In this document: piece after piece, positions 27,044-35,793 of the stretch | How positions within the stretch are numbered: the stretch's first letter is position 1 | Layout of the letters: each line of letters begins with the position of its first letter | Source: Desulfovibrio sp. Huiquan2017 | GTDB lineage: Bacteria > Desulfobacterota > Desulfovibrionia > Desulfovibrionales > Desulfovibrionaceae | Length of the DNA: 64,000 bases | Direction: 5' to 3' | Assembly: GCF_017351175.1 (NCBI RefSeq) | Contig: NZ_JAFMPN010000005.1 | Coordinates: 149,114-213,113 of the forward strand | Made by a program: the position numbers and the translations under genes | The notes under the pieces: generated by a model | Databases searched by the model: none | Told to the model about the DNA's origin: nothing | Seen by the model: the letters and a program-made list of their open reading frames with translations, nothing else

Positions 27044-27742
27044 ATGAACGAAGACGCCCGATTGTCCCGCCGCGAATTCCTGGCCGTAACGGCCGGAACC
27101 ATGGTCGCCATTGGCCTGCCCGGCCTGTTCGCCACCGTCGGGGAGGCTCGGCAGACGGAACTGGCCGCCCAGCTCCGACCGGACGGACGGCCCCGCGTCC
27201 CGCCGGGCCAGACCGTCATCGAGCGTATCGAGGACATGGGAGGCAGGCCCGGCTCACTCCGCCCGGAAGACTTCCGACTGCACGTCCACGGCGCGGTCGA
27301 AACGCCCTTCAACATCGACTTCCGGGAATTCATGGAGTTCGGCCAGCAGGACTTTATCTGCGATGTCCATTGCGTCACCGGCTGGACCCTCCTGGACGCC
27401 ACATGGCGCGGCGTCCCGCTTTCAGTCCTCGTGGACCGGGCGCGTCCCTCGGCGGACGGCCGATTCATGGTCATCCAGGCCGCCCACGGCTACACCACGA
27501 GCATCCCGCTCGACGAGGCCCGCAAGCCGGACGTATTCCTGGCCCACACCCTGTTCGGCGCGCCCCTGCCCGGGCCCAACGGCGGCCCGGTACGCGCGGT
27601 GGTCCCGGACCGTTATTTCTACAAAAGCGCCAAATGGGTGGAGGGACTCAAGATCGTCTCACGCGATGAGCCGGGCTATTGGGAGACACGCGGCTACAGC
27701 AATTCCGCCGATCCCTGGAAGGAAGAACGCTACTCGCGCTAG
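27044..27742 (+). CDS. Sulfite-oxidase-fold molybdopterin protein, Tat-exported
   Basis: 232 aa, AAGGAG before the ATG. The Tat signal [11 protein letters not shown] is followed by an oxidoreductase molybdopterin-binding domain of the sulfite oxidase/MsrP superfamily. The conserved candidate Mo-ligand cysteine is in [10 protein letters not shown] (HCVTGWT corresponds to the family motif), followed by [13 protein letters not shown]. The C-terminus, [18 protein letters not shown], is also typical. It has no heme domain, so it needs a separate electron partner. It is likely in the same transcription unit as the upstream importer. Confidence 0.87.
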   Translation: MNEDARLSRREFLAVTAGTMVAIGLPGLFATVGEARQTELAAQLRPDGRPRVPPGQTVIERIEDMGGRPGSLRPEDFRLHVHGAVETPFNIDFREFMEFGQQDFICDVHCVTGWTLLDATWRGVPLSVLVDRARPSADGRFMVIQAAHGYTTSIPLDEARKPDVFLAHTLFGAPLPGPNGGPVRAVVPDRYFYKSAKWVEGLKIVSRDEPGYWETRGYSNSADPWKEERYSR

Positions 27743-27833
27743 CTCGCAGGGGCGCGTCCCCACACGCCGGACCGAAGCAGGCCGCCTTCCGGCGAGATTG
27801 ACGAGAAGACTCGGACCTGGTTAGGTTGTTCCA

Positions 27834-29081
27834 ATGAAGAAGCTCCTACTTTGCCTGACGGTCATCATGCTGTCGGCGACCGCCACCGGTTTTGCCGAAA
27901 AGGGAAAGGCGTTCGACGCCCATGCCACCGCGTTCAGCTATTTTTTCCACGACACGGACATGGATTTCCACTTCGGGAACCTGGTCCTCGGGGCCACGCG
28001 CAACGGCGGCGCGGAAATCGGCGAGGCGTTCCATGCCGCCTCGCGGATCAAGGATGGGAACGCCGCCGAATGGCAGACCGAATGGTTCCGGCTGGCCCAC
28101 CGTGTGGAGGCGCGCGGACTGAAATCGCTCAAAGGAGGCCACACGGTCAGCGCGCGCGACCAGTTGCTGCGCGCGGCCTATTATTATCGCATTTCCCTGC
28201 TGGCCATGCCGACGTCGGCCCCGGAATTCAAGGCGCGCGGGCGGAAGTGCCGGGAACTGATGCGCATGGCCGGGCCGCTGTTCGATCCTCCCCTGGAATA
28301 TTTCGAGGTCCCCTTCGAGGACACGGTGCTCCCCGGCTACTTCCGCAAAGCCGCCGACTCCGGCCAGCCCGCCAAGACGCTGCTGATGATCGGCGGCGGC
28401 GAAACCTTCATCGAGGACCTGTTCTTCTACATCGAGCCCCAGGCCCACGCACGCGGCTACAACTTCGCGACAGTGGACCTGCCGGGCCAGGGCATGCTCC
28501 CCGCAAGCGGCCACATCTTCCGCACGGATACCTACAAGGCCATGAAAAAAACAGTGGACTACGTCCTGGACCGCCCGGATGTGGCCCCGGCCAGCCTGGC
28601 CGCCTACGGCATCAGCGGCGGCGGGCTGTTCGTGCCCCAGGCCGCCATGCACGACCCGCGCATCAAGGCCATCGCCATGAGCGCCGCCGTAGTGAACGCC
28701 CATCCGCTGTTCGCGGCCATGCCCGCCGCCGTGGCCGACAAAGAGGAAATGGCCTCCTGGTCCTCCTTCCATGCGGGCATCGTTGAATCCATCTGCGAAC
28801 GCTACGGCGTGGACAACCCCGAGGGACTCATCGAGGCCAACCAGGGCAACACCTTCGACGCGCGCAAGATCGCCGCGCCGGCCCTGCTCATCGTGGGCGA
28901 AGGCGAGTATCACAGCGAAGAGGTCAAGCGCCAGCAGCGAATCGCCCTGGAGGGCTTCCCGGACAAACGCAGCAAATTGGTGATCACTCCGGCCAACGAA
29001 GGCGCGACCAACCATTGCATCATGGAAAACAGGAGCCTGGTCGGACAGGTCCTCTTCGACTGGCTGGACGAAATCTTCTGA
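27834..29081 (+). CDS. Exported alpha/beta hydrolase
   Basis: 415 aa. A Sec signal peptide (residues 1 to about 21) precedes an alpha-helical region and an alpha/beta-hydrolase core: GGGETFIEDLFF (oxyanion-hole region), nucleophile elbow YGISGGG, and the C-terminal histidine in EGATNHCIMEN. The arrangement resembles the DUF1100/2,6-dihydropseudooxynicotine hydrolase group. It lies 91 bp after the sulfite-oxidase-fold gene; a shared role with the molybdoenzymes is possible but not shown. The ribosome-binding site is weak. Confidence 0.75.
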   Translation: MKKLLLCLTVIMLSATATGFAEKGKAFDAHATAFSYFFHDTDMDFHFGNLVLGATRNGGAEIGEAFHAASRIKDGNAAEWQTEWFRLAHRVEARGLKSLKGGHTVSARDQLLRAAYYYRISLLAMPTSAPEFKARGRKCRELMRMAGPLFDPPLEYFEVPFEDTVLPGYFRKAADSGQPAKTLLMIGGGETFIEDLFFYIEPQAHARGYNFATVDLPGQGMLPASGHIFRTDTYKAMKKTVDYVLDRPDVAPASLAAYGISGGGLFVPQAAMHDPRIKAIAMSAAVVNAHPLFAAMPAAVADKEEMASWSSFHAGIVESICERYGVDNPEGLIEANQGNTFDARKIAAPALLIVGEGEYHSEEVKRQQRIALEGFPDKRSKLVITPANEGATNHCIMENRSLVGQVLFDWLDEIF

Positions 29082-29124
29082 TCCGCCCGCTCCGCCTTCC
29101 ACTGCAAAGCTCACTTTCCAACAC

Positions 29125-29172
29125 CGTCGGCCGAACCGCAAAGACAACTTTGCATTTCGGCCGACGTGTTTT
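29125..29172 (+). terminator. Strong Rho-independent terminator after the hydrolase gene
   Basis: Long two-part stem: outer arms CGTCGGCCGAA / TTCGGCCGACG and inner arms GCAAAG / CTTTGC with an ACAA loop, followed by TGTTTT. It closes the hydrolase transcript before the sulfate-exporter promoter. Confidence 0.85.
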
Positions 29173-29216
29173 GAAAAATATCCTGTAATTTCAAGCAAAA
29201 ATCCTCAACAAAAGAA

Positions 29217-29244
29217 TGGCCCGCTCCTTGCTTTGAGCAAGGAG
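29217..29244 (+). promoter_or_regulatory. Sigma-54 (-24/-12) promoter overlapped by an inverted repeat
   Basis: TGGCCCGCTCCTTGCT (29217-29232) has GG and GC spaced as in -24/-12 promoters. A perfect 8-bp inverted repeat, CTCCTTGC / GCAAGGAG (29224-29244), covers the -12 element and the expected start. The exporter ATG lies 73 bp beyond the repeat. An NtrC-type regulator is encoded 5 kb downstream. Confidence 0.6.
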
Positions 29245-29316
29245 ACAAGAAGTTGGGTCCAAAGGACCGCCCTGGCGGTCCGCCATTGAGAGAAACTTTT
29301 GTGGAGGAATGTGAGA

Positions 29317-31068
29317 ATGGCTGAACAAGTTGTCGAGAAGAATTCCGACGTCGTCGTCGATACGGGAAAATCTTCGTGGTCCGATCTCTGGAGGAAAGAG
29401 GACTACTGGGCCATCTGGCTCGGTTTCATTATCCTCATCGTCGGTACCTTTATTTATTTCAACAACAAACCCGCCGGGATGGAAGAGAAATTCGCCGCGG
29501 CCAACGTGATCATGGCCCACGAGGCCGAATCCGCCCCGTTCAAGACCGTGGCCTGGTACGAGGCCCAGACCGCCAAGGAAAAGATCAAGGCCAAAAGCCA
29601 ACCCATCGGCAAGGCCATCGGCGCGTTCCTGGCCCATCCCAAATCCTGGTCCACCAACCCATTGAACGGCTTCATCCAGACCAAGGCCCAGGCAGACGCC
29701 AAAAACGCCAAGGCAATGCCCAAGTATGAGGCCGCCAAAGCCGCTGCGGCCGAAGGCAAGGCAGCCGCCCTGGCCGCCCAGGCCAAGGCCCAGGCCGCCG
29801 GATATCAGAGTGCCGAATTGAATGCGAACGCATCCACGGCCATCGAGCACTGGCTGAAGCTCCGCTCCCAGGAGTCCTCGGCCAAAAAGAAAATCGGGCA
29901 CAAACCGTACAACCTGTTCCCGGGCTTGCTCACTCTGTTCGTCGGCTTTGGCGTGCTCTTCGCCATCGGCATGCACTTCATCGACGGCAGCAGCACGAAG
30001 TTTCTCAAAGGCTTCATCCTGGTCTTCGCCGTGGGCGTGCTCTCTTACGTCATGGCCGGACAGGCGACCATGAAGCAATACGGTATCGGCTACGCGGCCT
30101 GGGCCATCGCCATCGGGCTGATCATCTCCAACACCATCGGTACCCCCGAATGGGCCAAGAAGGCATTGCAGGTCGAATTCTTCATCAAGACCGGCCTGGT
30201 CCTGCTCGGTGCTGAGGTGCTCTTCAACAAAATCGTAGCCATCGGCATTCCCGGCATCTTCGTGGCCTGGGTGGTCACCCCCGTGGTGCTCATCTCCACC
30301 TTCATCTTCGGCCAGAAGGTCATCAAGCTCCCGTCCAAGACCCTGAATATGACCATCTCCGCCGACATGTCCGTGTGCGGCACCTCGGCCGCCATCGCCG
30401 CGGCCGCCGCGTGCAAGGCCAAGAAGGAGGAGCTGACCCTGGCCATCGGCCTGTCCCTGGTCTTCACTTCCATCATGATGGTGGTCATGCCCGCCGTCAT
30501 CAAGGCCACGGGCATGCCCTACATCCTGGGCGGCGCCTGGATGGGCGGAACCATCGACGCTACCGGCGCCGTGGCCGCCGCCGGCGCGTTCCTGTCCGAA
30601 AAGGCCCTGTACGTGGCCGCAACCATCAAGATGATCCAGAACGTGCTCATCGGCGTGACCGCCTTCGGCATCGCCGTCTACTGGTGCACCAAGGTGGATT
30701 GTGTCGAAGGACAGAAGGTCGGGGCCATGGAGATTTGGCACCGCTTCCCGAAGTTCGTGCTGGGCTTCCTGACCGCTTCGGTCATCTTCTCCATCGCCTA
30801 CTCGGCGCTGGGTTCCGACACGGGCTTCACCATGATCGACCAGGGCGTCCTGCGCGGATTCTCGCGGCTGTTCCGGGGCTGGTTCTTCTGCCTGTCCTTC
30901 GCCGCCATCGGTCTGGCCACCAACTTCCGTGAGCTGAAGCACTACTTCAAGGGCGGCAAGCCGCTCATCCTGTACGTCTGCGGTCAATCCCTGAACCTGG
31001 CCCTGACCCTGGCCATGGCCTACCTGATGTTCTACGTGGTTTTCCCGGACATCACTTCCAAGATCTGA
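29317..31068 (+). CDS. YeiH-family putative sulfate exporter with an added N-terminal domain
   Basis: 583 aa, ATG at 29317 with GGAGG upstream. The C-terminal about 390 residues form the YeiH/UPF0324 membrane domain (about ten helices) with motifs such as [38 protein letters not shown] and [14 protein letters not shown]. Typical members are about 340 aa. Here one extra helix (residues 29-48) and about 140 residues of Ala/Lys/Gln-rich, probably coiled-coil sequence precede it. In a sulfate reducer an anion exporter of this family could vent sulfate, sulfite or organosulfonates; the substrate is not shown by sequence. Confidence 0.85.
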   Translation: MAEQVVEKNSDVVVDTGKSSWSDLWRKEDYWAIWLGFIILIVGTFIYFNNKPAGMEEKFAAANVIMAHEAESAPFKTVAWYEAQTAKEKIKAKSQPIGKAIGAFLAHPKSWSTNPLNGFIQTKAQADAKNAKAMPKYEAAKAAAAEGKAAALAAQAKAQAAGYQSAELNANASTAIEHWLKLRSQESSAKKKIGHKPYNLFPGLLTLFVGFGVLFAIGMHFIDGSSTKFLKGFILVFAVGVLSYVMAGQATMKQYGIGYAAWAIAIGLIISNTIGTPEWAKKALQVEFFIKTGLVLLGAEVLFNKIVAIGIPGIFVAWVVTPVVLISTFIFGQKVIKLPSKTLNMTISADMSVCGTSAAIAAAAACKAKKEELTLAIGLSLVFTSIMMVVMPAVIKATGMPYILGGAWMGGTIDATGAVAAAGAFLSEKALYVAATIKMIQNVLIGVTAFGIAVYWCTKVDCVEGQKVGAMEIWHRFPKFVLGFLTASVIFSIAYSALGSDTGFTMIDQGVLRGFSRLFRGWFFCLSFAAIGLATNFRELKHYFKGGKPLILYVCGQSLNLALTLAMAYLMFYVVFPDITSKI

Positions 31069-31090
31069 TCGCTTCCACCCCAAAAAAACG

Positions 31091-31115
31091 GAGGGGGGCC
31101 CGCCCGGCCCCCCTC
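31091..31115 (+). terminator. GC-rich stem-loop between exporter and small downstream gene
   Basis: GAGGGGGGCC / GGCCCCCCTC with a 5-nt loop, no T run on the plus strand. It may attenuate the small gene or protect the exporter mRNA end. Confidence 0.5.
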
Positions 31116-31138
31116 ACCCCCTTCAAGGAGCCTTAGAC

Positions 31139-31429
31139 ATGGAAAATCGAACCCTTCCGCAACGCATCCTGGCGCTGGTATCGGTCTGCGCCGTCATCTG
31201 GGTGTTCACCTATGTGGCCGGGCCCATGCTGGTCAACGCCTCCCAGGACTTCCGGACCCTGGGAGACTTCATCGTCCGGGAGAACATCGACACCGGCATG
31301 TTCTACTACACCGACCTGGAAATCGTCGGTCATGCCGACCACAACGCCCGCTCGACCATCGAGTACATGCCGCATGGCCCGGGTCCCCTGCCCAGCGTGG
31401 GGTCGGCCACGGGCGCGCCCGCTTATTAG
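31139..31429 (+). CDS. Small membrane-anchored protein downstream of the sulfate exporter
   Basis: 96 aa, AAGGAG before the ATG. One N-terminal hydrophobic helix (about residues 10-30) and a soluble, probably periplasmic, tail containing NIDTGMFYYTDLE. The family is not recognised. Its position 70 bp after the exporter, with only a stem-loop between, suggests an accessory of the transporter. Confidence 0.7.
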   Translation: MENRTLPQRILALVSVCAVIWVFTYVAGPMLVNASQDFRTLGDFIVRENIDTGMFYYTDLEIVGHADHNARSTIEYMPHGPGPLPSVGSATGAPAY

Positions 31430-31451
31430 GCGGCCGCCTCGGCTCGGGGGG

Positions 31452-31808
31452 TCAGCCGTTGTCGCGGGGGTCGAACATGGCCTCGATGCGCCGGTTGAGC
31501 CCCCAGAGGAACACCACGGTGCGGGCCGTGGCCGCGAGGAAGTAGCCCAACTGCTCCAGTTCGCTGTGTCCCAGCCCGTAGGAACGGAAATACAAGAGGA
31601 AAACGGCGGTCAGAGTCAGGCCGCATAGGAGGATGAGCGGGATGGTCGTGTTCAGGCGGATGAACAGGACTTCCCCCGAGATCCGCCCTTGGAAATACAG
31701 GACCAGCAAGGCGGCGAAGCGCAACACGCCGGTCCACGCCCGGACGAACATGTCCGCCGTGGCCAGGCCCACAAACATAGCCGCTCCAAACAACAACACG
31801 CCGCCCAT
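31452..31808 (-). CDS. Small polytopic membrane protein, unknown function
   Basis: 118 aa from the ATG at 31808, chosen because GGGGAG lies eight bases upstream; a longer reading starts at 31856. Three to four hydrophobic helices (for example GGVLLFGAAMFVGLATADMF and LILLCGLTLTAVFLLYF), then a polar C-terminus with RRIEAMFDPRDNG. It is transcribed convergently to the small exporter-linked gene and divergently from the kinase gene. Family not recognised. Confidence 0.65.
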   Translation of the reverse strand: MGGVLLFGAAMFVGLATADMFVRAWTGVLRFAALLVLYFQGRISGEVLFIRLNTTIPLILLCGLTLTAVFLLYFRSYGLGHSELEQLGYFLAATARTVVFLWGLNRRIEAMFDPRDNG

Positions 31809-31931
31809 CACGATTCTCCCCGGACGGGGACTCCTTTTCCGCCCTATACAAAACATACGGTCCGAACGAAAGAACCGTCAAGGAATCCTTGACGGGAACG
31901 GTCGCCATTCCCGATACTCGGATGCAAGACC

Positions 31932-34361
31932 ATGAAGTTGCCCAGACCATACTCACTCCAGAGCAAGTTCCTGATCGGCCTGATCATGACCTCCGTGGCC
32001 ATCGGCGGGCTGTTGCTCGCCGGGTTCTCCTACCACATGCGCCAAGTCCTCGAACGCGAGGTCGAGGAGAAGGCGGCCATGGTCCTGGCCCAGGTGGACG
32101 CGGTCCAGCAATACGTCCGCCGCATACTCAGGCCGCGCATGTACGAAGTGCTCGACGACACCTTCATCATCGAGGCCATGTCCTCGTCCTTCATCACCCG
32201 CAACATCATGGACGGCGTGTCCGAGCACAGCCCCACCAGCCACCTGTACCGCCGGGTAGCCATTGGCGCGCGCAACCCCAAATTCGAGGCCAACCAGATG
32301 GAACGGGACCTGGTGGACTATTTCCGCGCCCGCCCGGACCGGAAGGTCTGGCAGGGGTACACGGATATCGACGGCGTTGAGCACTTCGTCATGGCCCGCC
32401 CCGTAATCTACGCCCAGAGCTGCCTGCACTGCCACGGCCGTCCCGAGGACGCCCCCGAGCAGATAATGGCCCTGTACGGCGACCGGGGCTTCGGGCACCG
32501 CAAGGACAGCATCGGCGGCGTGGATTTCGTCGGGCTGCCGGTCTCGGCCTCGGTGGCCCACATGCAGGACACCATCATGAGCTACCTGATGGTCTTCGCC
32601 ATCGCGGCATTGATCTATCTGGGAGCCACCAACGTCATCTTCAAGCGCATCGTGGCCAACAACATCCGGTTGCTGACCACCTGCTTCAAGCGCAACTTCA
32701 GCGACGACAAGGGACTGGAACTGGTGCGCAAACTGGAGAAAGGCGACGAAATCGGCCAGATGATCTCGGGCATCGAGCAACTGGGCGATTATCTTTACGA
32801 GACGCGCGAACAATTGCAGCACTACGCCAACGACCTGGAGGGCATGGTCCGGGAGCGGACCGAAAAGCTGGCCGAGCAGGCCGAGGCGCGCTCGGCCGAC
32901 GTGCGCCTGTTCGTCCGCCTGCTGGCTGGATCGAGCCGGAGCGGTTCGCGGCCCGAGCTGTGGGAAAGCACCCTGCCGCACATCGTCGCGCGGTTCGACC
33001 TGGAGCGGGCGGTCTACGTATGCACCTTCTACTCCCGGCGGCACTACTCCTGGCCGCAATCCGACGTGCCACCCGAGCTTCCGGAAAACTGGATCCAGCT
33101 GCTGACCGAATCCCGGCCGCACATCGAGGCCGACCGCGCCTTCATCCCGGTGGAATCCTCGGTGGGCAACGCCGAGGGACTGCTGTGCCTGTACCGCAAA
33201 CCCGGCCACACCTTCGTCGAACAGGACGAGGAAGTCTTCCAGGCCCTCGGCCGCCAACTGGGCATCGCCGCGGACAACATCATGGCCCTGGATTCCATTG
33301 TCCGAAACAACGCCAACATGCATGCCATCTTCGAAGGCATCACCGAGCCGCTCCTGCTGGTGGACGCCTCGGCCAATCCCGTGGTGGTCAACGAGGCCGC
33401 TCGCCGACTCGGTCTGGACCTGTCCGGCGGCACGGTCCGCGACGGCAGCATCATCGCCCTGCTTTGCGAGCGGGCGGACACGCAGGGCGACTGCGACATC
33501 TCCAAATCCCTCAACCTCAACGAGGTCATTTCCCGCGAGGTTTCCCTGCCCAGCGGCCGTTCCTTCGCCCTGAGCATCTATCCCGTGGCCGAATCCGGGG
33601 GAGCGCGCACCCAGGCGGCGGTCTACGTCCATGAGACCACCCAGCAAAAACGGATGCTCGCGCACATGACCCAGGCCGAAAAACTGGCCACAGTGGGCAA
33701 GCTCGCTTCGGGCCTGGCCCATGAGATCAACAACCCCCTGGGCGTCATCCTGTGCTACGCCAAACTTCTCAAGAAGGGACTGCCCGAGGGCCAGTCCGGC
33801 GAGGACGTCGATGTCATCGTCAAGCACACCAGACAGGCCCAGAACGTGCTCAAGAATCTCTTGAGCTTCGCCCGCCCCAAGGCCGGAAACGACCAAGCCG
33901 TGGACCTGCCCGCCATCATCGATTCGCTGGTGGCCGTCTTCCGGGTGCAGGCCGAAAGCCAGCACGCCGTCCTGGCCGCGGAGATCGACGGGGATATCCC
34001 GCCGGTGCCGGTGGACATCCAGGCCCTGGAACACATCATGGCCAACCTGATCATCAACGCCCTCGACGCCATCCCGGACAGGGGCGGCAGAATCGACATC
34101 CGGACGAGCTTTGACGCCCGGACCCGCGAGGTTGTGGTCACGGTCGGCGACAACGGCCCCGGCATCGCCGAGGAGGACCGCCACTTCATCTTCGATCCCT
34201 TCTACACCACCAAGGAGGTGAACAAAGGATCGGGCCTGGGCCTGTCCATCGTCTTCGGCTTCATGAGCGACCTGGGCGGCAGCGTGGTGGCGGACAACCT
34301 GACAACCGGCGGAGCGCGATTCACCCTGCGTTTCCCCGTAACGCGGACGGAAAACAAATGA
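31932..34361 (+). CDS. Membrane sensor histidine kinase with periplasmic heme-binding sensor
   Basis: 809 aa. A first helix (about residues 13-33), a periplasmic DUF3365-type sensor with a heme-c motif CLHCH at residues 164-168, and a second helix near 216-237 followed by a HAMP-like linker. Then come a coiled coil, a GAF-like region, a PAS-like region (ANMHAIFEGITEPLLLVDAS), the phospho-accepting H-box GLAHEINNPLG, and the ATPase domain (NLIINALDAIP, DNGPGI, GSGLGLSIV). The stop overlaps the response-regulator start. A periplasmic c-type heme suggests sensing redox state, NO, O2 or a sulfur compound. Confidence 0.88.
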   Translation: MKLPRPYSLQSKFLIGLIMTSVAIGGLLLAGFSYHMRQVLEREVEEKAAMVLAQVDAVQQYVRRILRPRMYEVLDDTFIIEAMSSSFITRNIMDGVSEHSPTSHLYRRVAIGARNPKFEANQMERDLVDYFRARPDRKVWQGYTDIDGVEHFVMARPVIYAQSCLHCHGRPEDAPEQIMALYGDRGFGHRKDSIGGVDFVGLPVSASVAHMQDTIMSYLMVFAIAALIYLGATNVIFKRIVANNIRLLTTCFKRNFSDDKGLELVRKLEKGDEIGQMISGIEQLGDYLYETREQLQHYANDLEGMVRERTEKLAEQAEARSADVRLFVRLLAGSSRSGSRPELWESTLPHIVARFDLERAVYVCTFYSRRHYSWPQSDVPPELPENWIQLLTESRPHIEADRAFIPVESSVGNAEGLLCLYRKPGHTFVEQDEEVFQALGRQLGIAADNIMALDSIVRNNANMHAIFEGITEPLLLVDASANPVVVNEAARRLGLDLSGGTVRDGSIIALLCERADTQGDCDISKSLNLNEVISREVSLPSGRSFALSIYPVAESGGARTQAAVYVHETTQQKRMLAHMTQAEKLATVGKLASGLAHEINNPLGVILCYAKLLKKGLPEGQSGEDVDVIVKHTRQAQNVLKNLLSFARPKAGNDQAVDLPAIIDSLVAVFRVQAESQHAVLAAEIDGDIPPVPVDIQALEHIMANLIINALDAIPDRGGRIDIRTSFDARTREVVVTVGDNGPGIAEEDRHFIFDPFYTTKEVNKGSGLGLSIVFGFMSDLGGSVVADNLTTGGARFTLRFPVTRTENK

Positions 34362-35737
34362 CGGATACGCAGGAAAGACACGTGCTGGTGGTGGATGACC
34401 AGACCGACTTCGCACGAGGGCTCGAACGGCTGATCCAAGGCGAGTTCGACGACGTCCGCGTCCATGTGGCCGAATCGGGAGAACAGGCCCTGGCCCGGCT
34501 GGAACGCACCCCGGTCCACGTGATGATCACGGACCTTCAGATGCCGGGCATGGACGGCCTGGTCCTGCTGCGCAAGGCCCTGGAGAAGTCCCCGTCCCTG
34601 TCGGCGGTCATGCTGACCGCCCACGGCACTATCGAGACCGCCGTGGATGCGCTCAAGGCCGGGGCCTACGATTTCCTGACCAAGCCCATCGAGCCCGAGT
34701 CCCTGTTCAGGGTGGTGGCCAACGGGCTGGAACGCAGCCGCCTGCTCGACGAAAATCGACAGCTCCGGGACCAGTTGCAGCGCCACAAGGACCGGCTCAT
34801 CGGCGAAAGCCCGGTCATGCAACGCTTCAAGCAGTCCATCCAGGCCGTAGCCCAGACCGACTACACCGTGCTCATCCTGGGCGAATCCGGCACTGGCAAG
34901 GAACTGGCCGCCGCCATGGTCCGGGACCTGAGTCCGCGCTCGGACCGCCCGTTCGTCACCCTCAACTGCACGGCCATCCCGGAAAATCTCCTGGAAAGCG
35001 AACTTTTCGGCCACGTCAAGGGCGCGTTCAGCGGTGCGGAAAAGGACCGCGACGGGTTGTTCGTCAAGGCGCATACCGGGACCATTCTGCTCGACGAGAT
35101 CGGCGACATCCCCATGGAGACCCAGGCCAAGCTGCTGCGGGTCCTCCAGGAAGGCGAAATCCGGCCCGTTGGCTCGGACGACTCGCGGCGGGTGGATGTG
35201 CGCATCATCGCCTCCACCAACCAAGACCTGGCCGCACGCATCGCGGACAGGACCTTCCGCGAGGACCTGTTCCACCGCCTGAACGTGCTCACCCTGACCC
35301 TGCCCCCGTTGCGCGAGCGCCAAGGGGATATCCCGCTCCTGGCCCGCTACTTCCTGCTCAAGGCCTGCGTCGAGTTGGGCCTGCCAGACAAGGACATTTC
35401 CCCGGCCACCCTGGCCCGGCTCGCGGCCAAGCCGTGGCCCGGCAACATCCGCGAACTCCAGAACGCCATGCGCAAGCTCGCGGTCTTCGGCGATACCCCG
35501 TCCCAGGCGGCCTCGCCCGGCAGCGGCCTGTCTTCCCTGGCCCAGGAAGGCGAACTGCCCCCCTTCAAGGAAGCCAAGACCCGCGTCCTGGACGCCTTCA
35601 CCCTGGACTACGTCCGGGAGGCCATGACCCGGGCCGGGGGCAACGTCTCCCGAACCGCGCGGCTGTCCGGCCTGTCCCGCGTGGCGGTCCAGAACATCCT
35701 CGGCCGTTACGGCCTTTCCCCGGACCAGTTCAAATAA
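34358..35737 (+). CDS. NtrC-type sigma-54-dependent response regulator
   Basis: 459 aa, start overlapping the kinase stop (ATGA). Receiver domain with phospho-acceptor Asp59 in MITDLQMPGMDG, then an AAA+ domain with Walker A GESGTGKE and the sigma-54 loop GAFSGA, and a C-terminal Fis-type helix-turn-helix (RAGGNVSRTARLSGLSRVAV). It is the cognate regulator of the adjacent heme-sensor kinase. The sigma-54 promoter upstream of the sulfate exporter is a plausible target. Confidence 0.92.
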   Translation: MTDTQERHVLVVDDQTDFARGLERLIQGEFDDVRVHVAESGEQALARLERTPVHVMITDLQMPGMDGLVLLRKALEKSPSLSAVMLTAHGTIETAVDALKAGAYDFLTKPIEPESLFRVVANGLERSRLLDENRQLRDQLQRHKDRLIGESPVMQRFKQSIQAVAQTDYTVLILGESGTGKELAAAMVRDLSPRSDRPFVTLNCTAIPENLLESELFGHVKGAFSGAEKDRDGLFVKAHTGTILLDEIGDIPMETQAKLLRVLQEGEIRPVGSDDSRRVDVRIIASTNQDLAARIADRTFREDLFHRLNVLTLTLPPLRERQGDIPLLARYFLLKACVELGLPDKDISPATLARLAAKPWPGNIRELQNAMRKLAVFGDTPSQAASPGSGLSSLAQEGELPPFKEAKTRVLDAFTLDYVREAMTRAGGNVSRTARLSGLSRVAVQNILGRYGLSPDQFK

Positions 35738-35742
35738 CGCGA

Positions 35743-35771
35743 AAAGCCCGCCTCCACGGAGACGGGCCTTT
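35743..35771. terminator. Terminator between convergent regulator and efflux operons
   Basis: AAAGCCCG-CTCC / GGAG-CGGGCCTTT imperfect stem-loop just after the regulator stop and 23 bp from the efflux operon stop on the opposite strand. A-rich and T-rich ends make it usable in both directions. Confidence 0.7.
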
Positions 35772-35793
35772 GGCATCGAGGCGGTAAGCCCAC

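Noticed and set aside
29191..31083. 630-codon minus-strand frame
   Set aside because: Antisense to the sulfate exporter; composition is rich in Gly, His and Asp with no motifs.
31953..34415. 820-codon minus-strand frame
   Set aside because: Antisense to the heme-sensor kinase; no ribosome-binding site or recognisable motifs.
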